Positions 17,866 to 26,569 of a stretch of 64,000 nucleotides of DNA are shown piece by piece. This stretch comes from Rhizobium hidalgonense. GTDB lineage: Bacteria; Pseudomonadota; Alphaproteobacteria; Rhizobiales; Rhizobiaceae. The stretch is from the NCBI RefSeq assembly GCF_002914525.1, contig NZ_LODW01000047.1, positions 98,458 to 162,457 on the forward strand. Direction: 5' to 3'. The notes beneath the pieces were generated by a model. The model worked only from the letters and a program-made list of their open reading frames with translations, was not told the origin of the DNA and searched no databases. Each line of letters begins with the position of its first letter. Position 1 is the first letter of the stretch. A program made the position numbers and the translations under genes.

Positions 17866-18768
17866 TCAAGTTTTGCATTCGAACCGCAGATTTTCTATCA
17901 TCCACTTACCAGCGGGACCCGGCGGACGGGCGCGCTTGTAAGCTATCGAAAGCGGGATCGGCATCCACCCGTCGGGCAAATTTTCGACCTCGGTCCGCTT
18001 CCGCAACAGCCGCCCTGTCCTGAAATCGTCCTCAACGAGATGTTCGGGCATCAAACCCCAGCCGAGGCCGGCGCGAAGAAATTCGAGTTTCGAACCGAGG
18101 TCCGCCACTCTCCAGAACTTCTCGGAAAAAACACCGAACGAACGCCCGCTCGATCTTGATGTCTTGTCGGAAATGATCAGTTGGTTGTGCTGGCAAAGGG
18201 TCTCCCTGCTCACGGGTTCGCTGGTTTGCGCTAGTGGATGCGCGCTACCCACGACAAGGCACATGGGTACTTCGCACAGTGGCGCGGTGTAGAACTCGGC
18301 AGGAGCGTCGGGCAAAGTGCCAATTACCGCGAAGGAAGCTTGGTTGTCCCACACGCTCTGCAGCGTAGAGCCCAACGACTCCGAGTACACTGAAAGCGCC
18401 GTATGCGGAAACTCGCGTTGGAACCTGTTAATGACGGCCGTGAGACGCGAAGTGGGCAACATGACGTCTACGGCGAACGACAGCTCCGCTTCAACGATTC
18501 CCTGGAAATTCGCTGCCTTGGCCTTGAAGGCGTCCGCGGCTTCCAGGGCGGCCTTTGCTTCTGGCAACAGTGCCACCCCATGATCTGTCAACTCGGTGCG
18601 CCGCCCGATTTTTCGAAAGAGCAAGTATCCGAGCTGTCCTTCCGTGGCGGCAATTGACTCGCTGACAGCCGATTGAGCCTTTCCGAGGAACCTGCCCGCA
18701 GCGGACAGGCCGCCCTGCTCGGCAACCGCAACGAACGCTCGTAGTCTTTCAAGGGACACGTCGCGCAT
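17866..18768 (-). CDS. LysR family transcriptional regulator
   Basis: The 300-residue product has the LysR HTH: LERLRAFVAVAEQGGLSAAG followed by RFLGKAQSAVSESIAATE. An effector-binding domain follows, starting near residue 90 (ELSFAVDVMLPTSRL). It is divergent from an NTF2-like gene. The intergenic region holds a 9-bp inverted repeat with a 9-bp spacer, a likely binding site. The inducer is unknown. Confidence 0.9.
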   Translation of the reverse strand: MRDVSLERLRAFVAVAEQGGLSAAGRFLGKAQSAVSESIAATEGQLGYLLFRKIGRRTELTDHGVALLPEAKAALEAADAFKAKAANFQGIVEAELSFAVDVMLPTSRLTAVINRFQREFPHTALSVYSESLGSTLQSVWDNQASFAVIGTLPDAPAEFYTAPLCEVPMCLVVGSAHPLAQTSEPVSRETLCQHNQLIISDKTSRSSGRSFGVFSEKFWRVADLGSKLEFLRAGLGWGLMPEHLVEDDFRTGRLLRKRTEVENLPDGWMPIPLSIAYKRARPPGPAGKWMIENLRFECKT

Positions 18769-18787
18769 AACACCTCCATCGGAAACT

Positions 18788-18814
18788 CCGATGAAACATA
18801 TCTAATTTCATCGG
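18788..18814. promoter_or_regulatory. Probable LysR binding site
   Basis: Perfect 9-bp arms, CCGATGAAA and TTTCATCGG, separated by 9 bp. The site lies 19 bp from the lysR start and 66 bp from the NTF2-like start, in the shared control region. Confidence 0.65.
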
Positions 18815-18880
18815 CTATCCAAGGCCAGATTCGAAGCTTATTGCGGTGGCTATAGCCTACCGAAATCGATGGAGATCGAA

Positions 18881-19273
18881 ATGCAAGACGCTTCCCCTAT
18901 CCAGATCGCGATGACCTTCTTCGAGCATTGGAGCGCCAACCGCATCGACGAGGCGTTGGCCATGTTGTCTGCCGACGTTCTCTACGACAACGTTCCTCTC
19001 CCCAAAATCATAGGCGCTAACGCCGTTGCCGAATTCCATAAGAACTTTGGAATCGGAACCGCATTCACGCTCGATTGGCAGATCAAGGCAATCGCCGCGG
19101 ACGGGAATGTGGTTTTGAACGAGCGCGTAGACATTTTCCACCACAAAAGCGGCGGAACGATCACCTTACCCGTTATGGGAACGATCACGATCGAGAACGG
19201 TGAAATCACCGTCTGGCGCGACTACTTCGACGCCGGCGATTTCGACCGACAGCTCGCGCAGATCCAGCTCTAA
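18881..19273 (+). CDS. NTF2-like (SnoaL/limonene epoxide hydrolase-type) protein
   Basis: The 130-residue product has the cone-shaped NTF2-like pattern: an N-terminal helix (PIQIAMTFFEHWSANRIDEA), LSADVLYDNVPLP, and the terminal strands GTITIENGEITVWRDYFD. The WRDYFD end is typical of the limonene-1,2-epoxide hydrolase and SnoaL group. The ATG at 18881 is preferred because GGAG lies 8 nt upstream, rather than 18869. Its divergent LysR gene is the probable regulator. Substrate unknown. Confidence 0.8.
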   Translation: MQDASPIQIAMTFFEHWSANRIDEALAMLSADVLYDNVPLPKIIGANAVAEFHKNFGIGTAFTLDWQIKAIAADGNVVLNERVDIFHHKSGGTITLPVMGTITIENGEITVWRDYFDAGDFDRQLAQIQL

Positions 19274-19315
19274 CGACAATTTGCTTAGAAATCGGACGCT
19301 CGACGCTTCCGGTGA

Positions 19316-19703
19316 CGTGGACTCACCGAAGCTCGCGAAGCCAATCCTGGACAACAACCAACGGCGTCAGGACGTAGCGATCGACGCCGGATTCGAAGTC
19401 ACCGGCATCGCGGGGAACATGTCGGAGGCTCTGGAGCTCGGCTCCGAAGCAGACATCGCCATCATCGACGTCCGGCTTGGGGATGGCATCACCGGACCGT
19501 CCATTGCCCGCGCCCTCTTTTCCGGATTCGGACTTGGGGTGGTGTATTTCACCGTGAAACCCGGTCTTACCGAGAACCCGGAGGGCCGAGCTGTCGTCAC
19601 CAAAACGGCAAGCCCCGAAAGAATAGTAGACGCCTTGTCCATGGCCGCCAAGAACGCTCGCCCAGGAACGCATCGCGTCGCGAGCGGGCCAACCTTCCAC
19701 TGA
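19316..19703 (+). pseudogene. Response-regulator receiver domain, N-terminus lost
   Basis: The frame reads AGFEVTGIAGNMSEALELG, then the phosphorylation-site strand DIAIIDVRLGDG, and ends with a Lys-containing strand (VVTKTASPERI). These match the second half of a CheY-like receiver. The first strand with the acidic pocket is replaced by unrelated residues, so it cannot work as a normal receiver. No output domain follows. It begins about 45 bp after the NTF2-like gene. Confidence 0.65.
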
Positions 19704-19779
19704 AAGCTTGAGGCGCCGTACCGAATTTAAAAGGGCCCTGCGGCGCCCACACTGGCGCCGCGCGCCGGCAAGGCATGCG

Positions 19780-20061
19780 TCAGTGGACCACGGCAATCAC
19801 GGGAATGCCGGCTTCCTCCGCAGCGCGAAGGAGTGCGGTACGCGCTGCCTTTGCTGGAATCTTACCTCGAATGGCGTCGAGACATGTTCTTACCGCGGCG
19901 ATGTATTCCTTGCCATCGTCGGTCGGCCATGCCGCCACAAGCGCCTCGGCAACCTCACGGAGTGATCGGATCAGTATATGCTTTTCTCGACCGCTCATCA
20001 CAAGCATCAGAGGAGCGAAATCTTCGCTTCTGTGCCAATCCACTATACCGCCCGTTCGCAA
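19780..20061 (-). CDS. DUF982 protein
   Basis: The 93-residue product matches the DUF982 pattern of small rhizobial proteins: a strand with RSLREVAEALVAAWP, then GKEYIAAVRTCLDAIRGKIP and a C-terminal helix AARTALLRAAEEAGI. The family is frequent in Rhizobiales, often in many copies, and has no known function. It stands alone here, convergent with the receiver remnant. Confidence 0.8.
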   Translation of the reverse strand: MRTGGIVDWHRSEDFAPLMLVMSGREKHILIRSLREVAEALVAAWPTDDGKEYIAAVRTCLDAIRGKIPAKAARTALLRAAEEAGIPVIAVVH

Positions 20062-20318
20062 AAATAGCCGCCCTTTATTCGTAAGAGACGACGACGCCGG
20101 ACATTGATCGACAGCGCTTCGCCGGGGAGGTTCTGACTGGATACAGCGACATTGCTAAAACCTCCCCGGTGTCCTTTCAACAAGGAAGAGGAAAATTTAA
20201 GCCAGATAGCGCCTAGGGGAAGACGGACCTAAGTCGGACTGGCCGCCCCGGTACCTGCTTCTCATATTAGGCTTGAGGTAACATGAAGCTCCGTGGAGGG
20301 ACGGAACAGGAGGACGAC

Positions 20319-20588
20319 ATGAAATTCGGCTCCGACAACGCCGGCCATGAAGGCTGCTCCCAAGGCCATAGTTCAGCCTCGACCATCGCGACGATAGAAG
20401 CGGCCCTTTCCGCTGATCGCGATATCAACAGCAGCGCCATCGAGATCAGGATGCTCGGCCACGTGGTCCTGCTCGAAGGCTACATTACAAACGCCGCCGA
20501 CCGCGGGAAAGTCATCTCGCTGGCAGCGATGATCGTCGGCCAGGAGAACGTCCAGGACCGGATGCTGAGCCATCTCCCCACGCAGTAG
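20319..20588 (+). CDS. BON-domain protein
   Basis: From the ATG at 20319, which has a strong AGGAGG 7 nt upstream, the product is 89 residues. It carries one BON-like unit: STIATIEAALSADRDINSSA, IEIRMLGHVVLLEGYITNAA and a C-terminal VQDRMLSHL. BON domains bind phospholipid or help hold envelope proteins, usually after a signal peptide. None is evident here, so it may be cytoplasmic. Confidence 0.7.
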   Translation: MKFGSDNAGHEGCSQGHSSASTIATIEAALSADRDINSSAIEIRMLGHVVLLEGYITNAADRGKVISLAAMIVGQENVQDRMLSHLPTQ

Positions 20589-20719
20589 TCCAGCGGTATT
20601 TATACGGACTACGACTAAGGTCCGATGTAGCCCCCGCACGAGGCCCGAACTCTGGAACAGTTGTTCGCTTTGACTGTTTCGTCCTCCAGCGGAACCAACC
20701 GCGACAAGGAGGAAAACAG

Positions 20720-21115
20720 ATGAATATCAATGTAGTAGGTATTGCCGCCGGCATCCTGTTGGCATCGACGTCCGCCTTCGCGCAGTCGTCAACGGTAACG
20801 GGCGCAGCAGGTGGCGCTGCAACGGGTGCGATTGTCGGCGGCCCGGTTGGTGCTGCTGTCGGCGGCATCGTCGGCGGCGTGGCAGGCAGCGTCATCGATC
20901 CGCCGCCGCAGAAAGTGGTGACCTATGTTCAACAGGCTCCGGCCCCTACCAAGCGCGTCGTGGTGAAGGAGAAGGTTGTCGTCGGACAACCCCTGCCGGA
21001 GACCGTGGTCGTGACGCCAATTCCCGACGACCCTAAATATGCATACGCGATCGTCAACGATCAGCGTGTGATCGTCGAACCTTCCTCGCGGAAGGTCATC
21101 CAGGTCATCCAGTGA
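20720..21115 (+). CDS. DUF1236 envelope protein, glycine-zipper type
   Basis: The 131-residue product has a signal peptide (1-21, ending AFA). A glycine-zipper stretch follows (AAGGAATGAIVGGPVGAAVG) that could insert in or lie along a membrane. The C-terminal DUF1236-like end reads DPKYAYAIVNDQRVIVEPSS. Such proteins are common in rhizobia and have no known role. The next gene is also DUF1236-like and lies about 95 bp downstream. Confidence 0.75.
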   Translation: MNINVVGIAAGILLASTSAFAQSSTVTGAAGGAATGAIVGGPVGAAVGGIVGGVAGSVIDPPPQKVVTYVQQAPAPTKRVVVKEKVVVGQPLPETVVVTPIPDDPKYAYAIVNDQRVIVEPSSRKVIQVIQ

Positions 21116-21210
21116 CCGACGGGCGGCTCAAGCCGCCCCTCCCAACAATCAGGGCACTCATGCACCGCACGAGAATGCGGGCGTCGCCCCATGCCCGAAG
21201 GAGATTGATC

Positions 21211-22083
21211 ATGAAAAGCAGCCATCTCGCCACAATTGTCGCGGCGCTCTCACTCAGCGTGTCGCCCCTTTCAACGCTGCCGGCCGCAGCCCAGCAGGAC
21301 ACGCAGAAGAGCGGCCAGACCCAATCCGGTTCTCAGACGGGCGCGGACTCCGGTTCGCAGTCCGGCTCCAGCGCCACCGGCACTCGCACCGACTGCACCC
21401 CCGACGCCTCGGGAGCCTGCCCGCAAGGCAAGGGCCAGTCATCGCAGCAGAAATCCGGCCAGGGCTCGGATACCCAGAAGAGCGCCGAGCAGCCTTCCCA
21501 GGACAAGTCTTCGACGAGCGGAAGCGCCTCCGGCAAGTCTTCGACTGAAACCAAGCCTGGATCGCAAGACGCCGGTAGCGGCACGACCACCGAACAAAAG
21601 CCCCCCGCCAAGTCCGGCACCACGGATAGCAGCGGCGCGGTCACTTCAGGCACGAAGAGCAGCACGCAAAATGCCAAGCCTGCAAAGGGCACAGGCAAAG
21701 GTGCCAACACGCAGAGCGGTGATGCCTCGAAGCAATCGACCGACCAGAACGCGACGACGACGAAGAGCTCGTCCGAAACCAACGTCAACAACACCACGAA
21801 TAACCAGACGAACACCAAGACCAACGTCAACATATCAGTCGAGCAGCAGACCGAAATTCGAACGGTGGTGAAGGAGGTTCATGTCGAGCCGGTGAAGGAA
21901 GTCAACTTCACAGTTTCCGTCGGGGTCAAGATCCCGAAAAAGGTAAGGCTGGAACCGCTGCCGCCGCGCATCGTGAAGATCGTTCCGCAGTATGAAGGCT
22001 ACCGCTTCTTCATACTTGCCGACGGCCGGATCGTCATCGTCGATCCTTCTGCACTCACGATCGTCTACATCATAGCGGCATAG
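21211..22083 (+). CDS. DUF1236 protein with long Ser/Gln/Thr-rich region
   Basis: From the ATG at 21211, which has GAAGGAGA upstream, the product is 290 residues. A signal peptide ending in AAA at about residue 27 is followed by about 180 residues of low-complexity Ser, Gln, Thr, Lys and Gly. A DUF1236-like C-terminus ends in IVIVDPSALTIVYIIAA. The low-complexity part is probably unfolded and may span the periplasm or bind glycan. It clusters with another DUF1236 gene. Confidence 0.75.
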   Translation: MKSSHLATIVAALSLSVSPLSTLPAAAQQDTQKSGQTQSGSQTGADSGSQSGSSATGTRTDCTPDASGACPQGKGQSSQQKSGQGSDTQKSAEQPSQDKSSTSGSASGKSSTETKPGSQDAGSGTTTEQKPPAKSGTTDSSGAVTSGTKSSTQNAKPAKGTGKGANTQSGDASKQSTDQNATTTKSSSETNVNNTTNNQTNTKTNVNISVEQQTEIRTVVKEVHVEPVKEVNFTVSVGVKIPKKVRLEPLPPRIVKIVPQYEGYRFFILADGRIVIVDPSALTIVYIIAA

Positions 22084-22134
22084 CAGCCGGCGCCTCGGCG
22101 GCCCACCGCCGCCGTGGCGCTGTAGGAGAGGAAC

Positions 22135-22335
22135 ATGATCTATTCCGAAGAGAAATCCGGTGGTCTGGCCTTTCCGCTGATCGCCATCCTGCTGGCCATC
22201 GCCGGTATTGTCGCCGTGCTTGTCGCCACAGGCGGCCGGCATAACAGCGCCGCCGGCCGCGTCTGGGTTCCACAGGATGAACAGCAGGGGCCGGGACAAC
22301 AAAAGCCATCGCATCCATTGCCTCTGGCGTCTTAA
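22135..22335 (+). CDS. Small single-span membrane protein
   Basis: The 66-residue product has one transmembrane segment (about residues 11-31, FPLIAILLAIAGIVAVLVAT) and a short polar tail. AGGAGAGG precedes the ATG. It follows the DUF1236 gene by about 50 bp, so it probably shares its transcript. Function unknown. Confidence 0.6.
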   Translation: MIYSEEKSGGLAFPLIAILLAIAGIVAVLVATGGRHNSAAGRVWVPQDEQQGPGQQKPSHPLPLAS

Positions 22336-22486
22336 GCTCGGTCGGGGCGCGCATCGCTCCATCCGGGGTCGTCGGGCCGCTCCGTTGCCGATCGCGATAA
22401 AGCGTTTCCATCCCAAAGCGGAGAGAAAGTGTGGCGTCGTCACATATGCCGACAGCCCGGTTGAGGCGCCGTATGAGGAGATCCAG

Positions 22487-22930
22487 TCAGCCGCAGCAGC
22501 TTTTGGTCTGCGGCGTTGCCATGTCCTTGAAAATCACACAGTCGCTGCCCGGTCCACCGGCGCAGGCGTCATCGCATCGCGTGACGAAACCCTGCAGACG
22601 GATCTCCAGGGCCCGCAATTCGACCATCTTGGCGCGGACCTCATCAAGATGCGCCTGTGCGATATCCCGTGTCTCGGTGCAGTCTCGCGCCGTACTGATC
22701 GACAGATCCACGAGCACGCGAACCTGGTCGATGCTGAAGCCGAAGTCACGGCATTGCTTAATGAAGGTCAGCCGACCAATGTCGGATTCGTCGTAGTTGC
22801 GCTGTCCGCTTGCCGTCCGGTTTGCGGGTGGCAGAAGACCGATTTCCTCATAGTAGCGGATGGTCGGCGTACTGGTGCCCGTCGCCTTTGCAAGGGCGCC
22901 GATGCTGAACACACGGATGTGAACGTTCAT
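22487..22930 (-). CDS. MerR family metal-type regulator
   Basis: The 147-residue product has the MerR HTH (FSIGALAKATGTSTPTIRYY followed by EEIGLLPP), a dimerisation helix, and Cys residues at DAC and DCVIF. A CCG end resembles the metal-binding loop of CueR, CadR or PbrR proteins. The metal is not certain. It is divergent from an operon with a 19-bp-spaced promoter typical of MerR control, so it probably activates that operon and represses itself. Confidence 0.85.
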   Translation of the reverse strand: MNVHIRVFSIGALAKATGTSTPTIRYYEEIGLLPPANRTASGQRNYDESDIGRLTFIKQCRDFGFSIDQVRVLVDLSISTARDCTETRDIAQAHLDEVRAKMVELRALEIRLQGFVTRCDDACAGGPGSDCVIFKDMATPQTKSCCG

Positions 22931-22944
22931 GGCCAATTATCTCC

Positions 22945-22975
22945 TTGCCCTTCAAGTTACTTGAAGGAGTAGGCT
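22945..22975 (+). promoter_or_regulatory. MerR-type promoter and operator
   Basis: A perfect dyad, CCTTCAAGT-T-ACTTGAAGG, spans 22949-22967. It sits between a -35-like TTGCCC (22945-22950) and a -10-like TAGGCT (22970-22975), giving the 19-bp spacer that MerR proteins need to untwist. It drives the operon that starts at 23005. Confidence 0.75.
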
Positions 22976-23004
22976 CCGACCAGCCTGAAAATTGGAGATC
23001 GAAG

Positions 23005-23601
23005 ATGAACACCGGAATGAAGCTGACAGGCGCTGCAGTCGCGGCCTGTGCCGCGTGCTGCGCGGTCAGCGTCGTGCCTCTTATGCTCGCCAGCGCCAGC
23101 GCTGTTTTGGTTGGCGCCGCCCTTGTCAAATGGGGCGCTGTAGCGATCCTGCTCGTTGTACTTGCAACTGGCCTGTTGTTGCTGTCACGGCGAAAGCGAG
23201 TGCGATCGGCCGGCCTTGAAAACCTGATGGCGGCGAACAGCTGTGGCTGCGGCTCCTGCAGCACCGACGTCAAACAAGAAGCCCCGATTGCCTGCACGCT
23301 GGACGCCAACGCGTTCAAGGCGCGGACCGAGTTCATCCGGACACTGACGTCGCGCCATCTTCGGCAGGCAACCCGAACCGGCCTGCGCCTGAACCTGACC
23401 TATGCGCCCGACGCGCTTGCCGAGGTCCGGGAATTGGTGCGGATGGAGCAGGCTTGCTGCGCCTTCCTGACCTTCGACGTGACGCACGACGCCACTGGCG
23501 TGTTCGTCAACATCACCGCGCCACAGGCCGCAGCCACCGCTGCCGATGACCTGTTCACGCACTTCGCCCCTGCATCTCGCACCCTGGAGACTTCTGCATG
23601 A
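23005..23601 (+). CDS. Membrane protein of a MerR-controlled metal operon
   Basis: The 198-residue product has an N-terminal hydrophobic region with a Cys cluster (VAACAACCAVSVVPLML) and a second span near residues 45-62. A CGCGSC motif near residue 80 is followed by a soluble domain with EQACCAFLTFDV. Cys pairs in a membrane helix recall MerT-type mercury importers, and the CC in the soluble part may pass a metal on. The exact family and metal are not known to me. Its stop overlaps the next start (ATGA). Confidence 0.6.
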   Translation: MNTGMKLTGAAVAACAACCAVSVVPLMLASASAVLVGAALVKWGAVAILLVVLATGLLLLSRRKRVRSAGLENLMAANSCGCGSCSTDVKQEAPIACTLDANAFKARTEFIRTLTSRHLRQATRTGLRLNLTYAPDALAEVRELVRMEQACCAFLTFDVTHDATGVFVNITAPQAAATAADDLFTHFAPASRTLETSA

Positions 23602-23981
23602 ACCGCCGTCACGTCCTTCTTTCCTTCGCCGCTGTCACCCTCGCGATCGCGACACCCGTCTTTGCTGCCGGCAATGACCCGCTGCCTGGTTTCAAGGAGG
23701 CGGTTGCAGCCGGCGGACCGGTCCTCGTGCATGTCACGGCACCCTGGTGTGGGGAGTGCAAGCTGCAGAAACCGGTCGTTGCCAAGCTTCTCAGCACACC
23801 CGAATTCAGGGACATGAAAGAGTTCAAGGTCGATTTTGATACGCAGAAAGACGTGCTGAAACTGCTGCATGTCCAGATGCAAAGCACGTTGATCGTTTAC
23901 AAGGGCGGCAAGGAGGTCGACAGGATGACCGGCAAGACCAACCCCGCCGTAATCGAGGCAGTCATGCGCAAGGCGCTGTAG
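23598..23981 (+). CDS. Periplasmic thioredoxin-like protein
   Basis: The 127-residue product has a signal peptide ending VFA at about residue 23. The thioredoxin fold has active site APWCGECKLQKP (CGEC) and a later cis-Pro region (MQSTLIVYKGG). The length fits a small secreted thioredoxin. Directly downstream lies a CcdA-type membrane reductase, which would supply electrons. This suggests the pair keeps Cys residues of the metal protein upstream reduced. Confidence 0.85.
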   Translation: MNRRHVLLSFAAVTLAIATPVFAAGNDPLPGFKEAVAAGGPVLVHVTAPWCGECKLQKPVVAKLLSTPEFRDMKEFKVDFDTQKDVLKLLHVQMQSTLIVYKGGKEVDRMTGKTNPAVIEAVMRKAL

Positions 23982-23985
23982 ATCG

Positions 23986-24693
23986 ATGCCGCTCGCTCTG
24001 CTCGCCGGCATCCTCTCGATCCTGTCGCCCTGTGTTCTGCCGCTCGTGCCCGTCGTACTGGCCGGCGCCGTGGCGGAGCATCGGCTTGCGCCGCTAGCGT
24101 TGGCAGCCGGCGTGGCGCTATCGTTCACGGCAATCGGTCTGTTCGTCGCCACCATCGGCTTCTCGATCGGTCTGGACATGACAGTCTTCCGCACCGGTGC
24201 GGCCGTGCTGCTGATCCTTTTCGGCGCGGTGCTGCTGGTGCCGCGTTTGCAGGTTGGTTTTGCCACCGCGGCAGGTCCGGTGAGCAGCTGGACGCAAAAC
24301 CGCTTCAGCGGCCTGTCGACGTCGGGCATCTCCGGACAGTTCGGTGTCGGCCTGCTCCTCGGCGCGGTATGGACGCCGTGTGTCGGCCCCACCCTGGGCG
24401 CTGCCTCCATCATGGCTGCCCGCGGCGAAAATCTTGGCATGGTCACATTGACCATGCTGGCATTCGGCATCGGCACGGCCTTGCCATTGCTGTTGCTGTC
24501 GATGCTGTCGCGCGAAGCTTTGTTGCGCTGGCGCGGGCGCATGATGAGCACAGCCAGCGGCCTCAAAATCGCGCTCGGAGTGCTGCTCATTCTTGCCGGC
24601 GCCATGACGCTCACCGGCTTCGATCGAACTGTTCAAACAGTTCTGCTTGACGCTCTGCCGAGTTGGATGCTGGCCCTCACGACTGCCATCTGA
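23986..24693 (+). CDS. CcdA/DsbD-type transmembrane thiol reductase
   Basis: The 235-residue product has about six transmembrane helices. The two functional Cys lie in SPCVLPLVPVVLAG near the N-terminus and TPCVGPTLG near residue 130, as in CcdA. CcdA carries electrons from cytoplasmic thioredoxin to periplasmic partners. It follows the secreted thioredoxin by 4 bp in a MerR-controlled operon, so it probably serves metal handling rather than cytochrome c assembly. Confidence 0.85.
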   Translation: MPLALLAGILSILSPCVLPLVPVVLAGAVAEHRLAPLALAAGVALSFTAIGLFVATIGFSIGLDMTVFRTGAAVLLILFGAVLLVPRLQVGFATAAGPVSSWTQNRFSGLSTSGISGQFGVGLLLGAVWTPCVGPTLGAASIMAARGENLGMVTLTMLAFGIGTALPLLLLSMLSREALLRWRGRMMSTASGLKIALGVLLILAGAMTLTGFDRTVQTVLLDALPSWMLALTTAI

Positions 24694-24868
24694 ATTTCGA
24701 ATTCCAGCGACTGGCTCAAACTTCTTCGAGCATCAGCTCCGCAATTCAGCAGGCTCCTATCCCTGCGAATGAACCCCGACTGAATGGTTCCTTCAGCTTC
24801 CGTTCCAACGAGGGCCTCTAGAAGAAAGACGTTCAACCGCGGTCCGATCCGCCTGAGGAGATACATTC

Positions 24869-25306
24869 ATGATCCGCAGCTCTTTCATTGCAACCGCACT
24901 CGTCGCTCTCGTTGGCCTCACCGCCACAGCTCCCGCCATGGCCAATGATGTGCGCATCGAACAGTATGGCTGGTCGAATTCTGCCGGTGGCGCGCAGGAA
25001 GGGTACGGAAACCGGATCAGAACCTATCAGAACGGTGGCTACAACCGGATTGTCGGCCATCAATATGGCCGTCATAACGTTTCGGCTGTCGGTCAGGAAG
25101 GCAATGACAACTATGGCGCCACCTATCAGAACGGCAACCGCAACGTGGCCGGCATCGGCCAGTTTGGCTCCAACCACACGACCATCCTGACCCAGGACGG
25201 CAATGGCAACATCGCGGCTGGCGTTCAGGTCGGCCATGGTTGCAGCGCCAATGTCAATCAGGGTGGCAACGGCAACGTCGCGGCCTTCGTCCAGGCCTGC
25301 CCATAA
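24869..25306 (+). CDS. Curlin-repeat protein (CsgA/CsgB-like)
   Basis: The 145-residue product has a signal peptide ending AMA at about residue 25, followed by about five curlin-like units. These follow the pattern Gln, x, Gly, x, x, Asn (QEGYGNRIRTYQNGGYNRI, then similar). Curlins polymerise into extracellular amyloid fibres. A CsgH chaperone gene and a second curlin follow on the same strand. No csgG, csgE or csgF export gene is visible in this window. Confidence 0.85.
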   Translation: MIRSSFIATALVALVGLTATAPAMANDVRIEQYGWSNSAGGAQEGYGNRIRTYQNGGYNRIVGHQYGRHNVSAVGQEGNDNYGATYQNGNRNVAGIGQFGSNHTTILTQDGNGNIAAGVQVGHGCSANVNQGGNGNVAAFVQACP

Positions 25307-25369
25307 GCAGGCTGCGCGGTGACGTAAAAAGAGGTCAGATCGCAACAGCATGCCATTAGGGGACGCCCC

Positions 25370-25765
25370 ATGCGTAATAATATCAAACATCCACGCCGCC
25401 TGATGGCGATTCTCGCGCTAGTCCTGCTTCCCGTCGGCGCCGTTGCGGCCGTGACGACTCCCAACCAATCTGACGAGGCGCAGCTTTGCGAAATCAAAGC
25501 AACGCCTGGAGCAGGTATGGTGAGATTGGATGCGCTCGTCCGCGCCGACAAGCACGTTGGCGGTACTTACACCTTCCATGTCGAGAAATCAGGGGATGGC
25601 GGAAGCTCCACGATCAACCAGGGTGGCGACTTCGATTCCATAGCGGGACATACGGCTGTCCTCAGTTCCGTTTCGCTCGACTCCAAGGGAACCGAATACA
25701 AGGCGACACTGGATGTCGTGATCGGGGATAAGCGTTTCAGTTGCACGAAGACCGGCGGCAACTGA
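25370..25765 (+). CDS. csgH: Curli chaperone CsgH-like protein
   Basis: The 131-residue product has a signal peptide ending at about residue 28, then a compact beta domain with two Cys (AQLCEIKATPG near the start and FSCTKTGG at the end). This is as in alphaproteobacterial CsgH and gammaproteobacterial CsgC, which block premature amyloid formation in the periplasm. Strands HVGGTYTFHVEKSG and TAVLSSVSLDSKG fit the Ig-like fold. Its place between two curlin genes supports the call. Confidence 0.8.
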   Translation: MRNNIKHPRRLMAILALVLLPVGAVAAVTTPNQSDEAQLCEIKATPGAGMVRLDALVRADKHVGGTYTFHVEKSGDGGSSTINQGGDFDSIAGHTAVLSSVSLDSKGTEYKATLDVVIGDKRFSCTKTGGN

Positions 25766-25937
25766 ACGGCCTCCACACTCTGCAGATCTCTTGAAAAGGG
25801 TCGCCGGTTTTGGCGCCCTTTTTCTTCGACCAGGCGGCAACGACTGAACGACAACTGAACGGGCAATTCCGAACGGGTTCAGCTTGAAGATGCGAAAGTC
25901 GATCATCGGCCAAGTCAGCCGGCAAATGGAGATCAGG

Positions 25938-26351
25938 ATGACCCGCAACGTGTTTAAGACCCTTACCGTCACTCTTCTTGCCGCGAGCCTGGGGCAAATA
26001 GCCTTGTCTGTGCCGGCCTATGCCGGCGGCCGGATCTCGTTCAATCTTGCGCCTGATAATGCCGAGGATGGGGGTCTTTTCTCAAGCGGACTGCACGTCT
26101 ATTCGCTCTACCGCGGCCTGAAAGACGCCGACATCCGGCAGTTGGGCCGGGGTAACGCCGCCGGCATCGCCCAAATCGGCCGCGGCAACCTCGGCTTCAT
26201 CCAGCAACGGGGCAGCGGTCATTCCGCAACCTTGCGGCAGAATGGCAACAACAATGCCTATGGCATTTTCCAGTATGGGCGAAATACTGAAACCGACGTG
26301 GTGCAGGATGGGGATAACGGCAGCGGCGCTACCTTCAGCTATGGCTGGTAA
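25938..26351 (+). CDS. Second curlin-like protein
   Basis: From the ATG at 25938 the product has 137 residues; starts at 25884 and 25926 are also possible. A signal peptide ends YAG at about residue 30. Curlin-like units follow (IRQLGRGNAAGIAQIGRGNL and LRQNGNNNAYGIFQYGRN). The repeat number is low, as in the nucleator CsgB. It probably pairs with the curlin at 24869 as nucleator and subunit, though which is which cannot be told. Confidence 0.8.
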   Translation: MTRNVFKTLTVTLLAASLGQIALSVPAYAGGRISFNLAPDNAEDGGLFSSGLHVYSLYRGLKDADIRQLGRGNAAGIAQIGRGNLGFIQQRGSGHSATLRQNGNNNAYGIFQYGRNTETDVVQDGDNGSGATFSYGW

Positions 26352-26569
26352 GGCAACTCACAACAGTCGGGGCGAGGTCACGTCCTTTCATCCATGCCTG
26401 GACAAGGCGCTTGCCCGCAATTCAAACCTCGGACCTCTGCCGGTCACAAGACAAATTTGAATGTGTATCGCCGCCAGTCAAATCATGGAACCGCCACCTC
26501 GCCGGAGCGTTTCTTGCTCACATCGGACGCTACCAGCATTCCGCTGGCACTCCCGAACCGGAGGTAATC

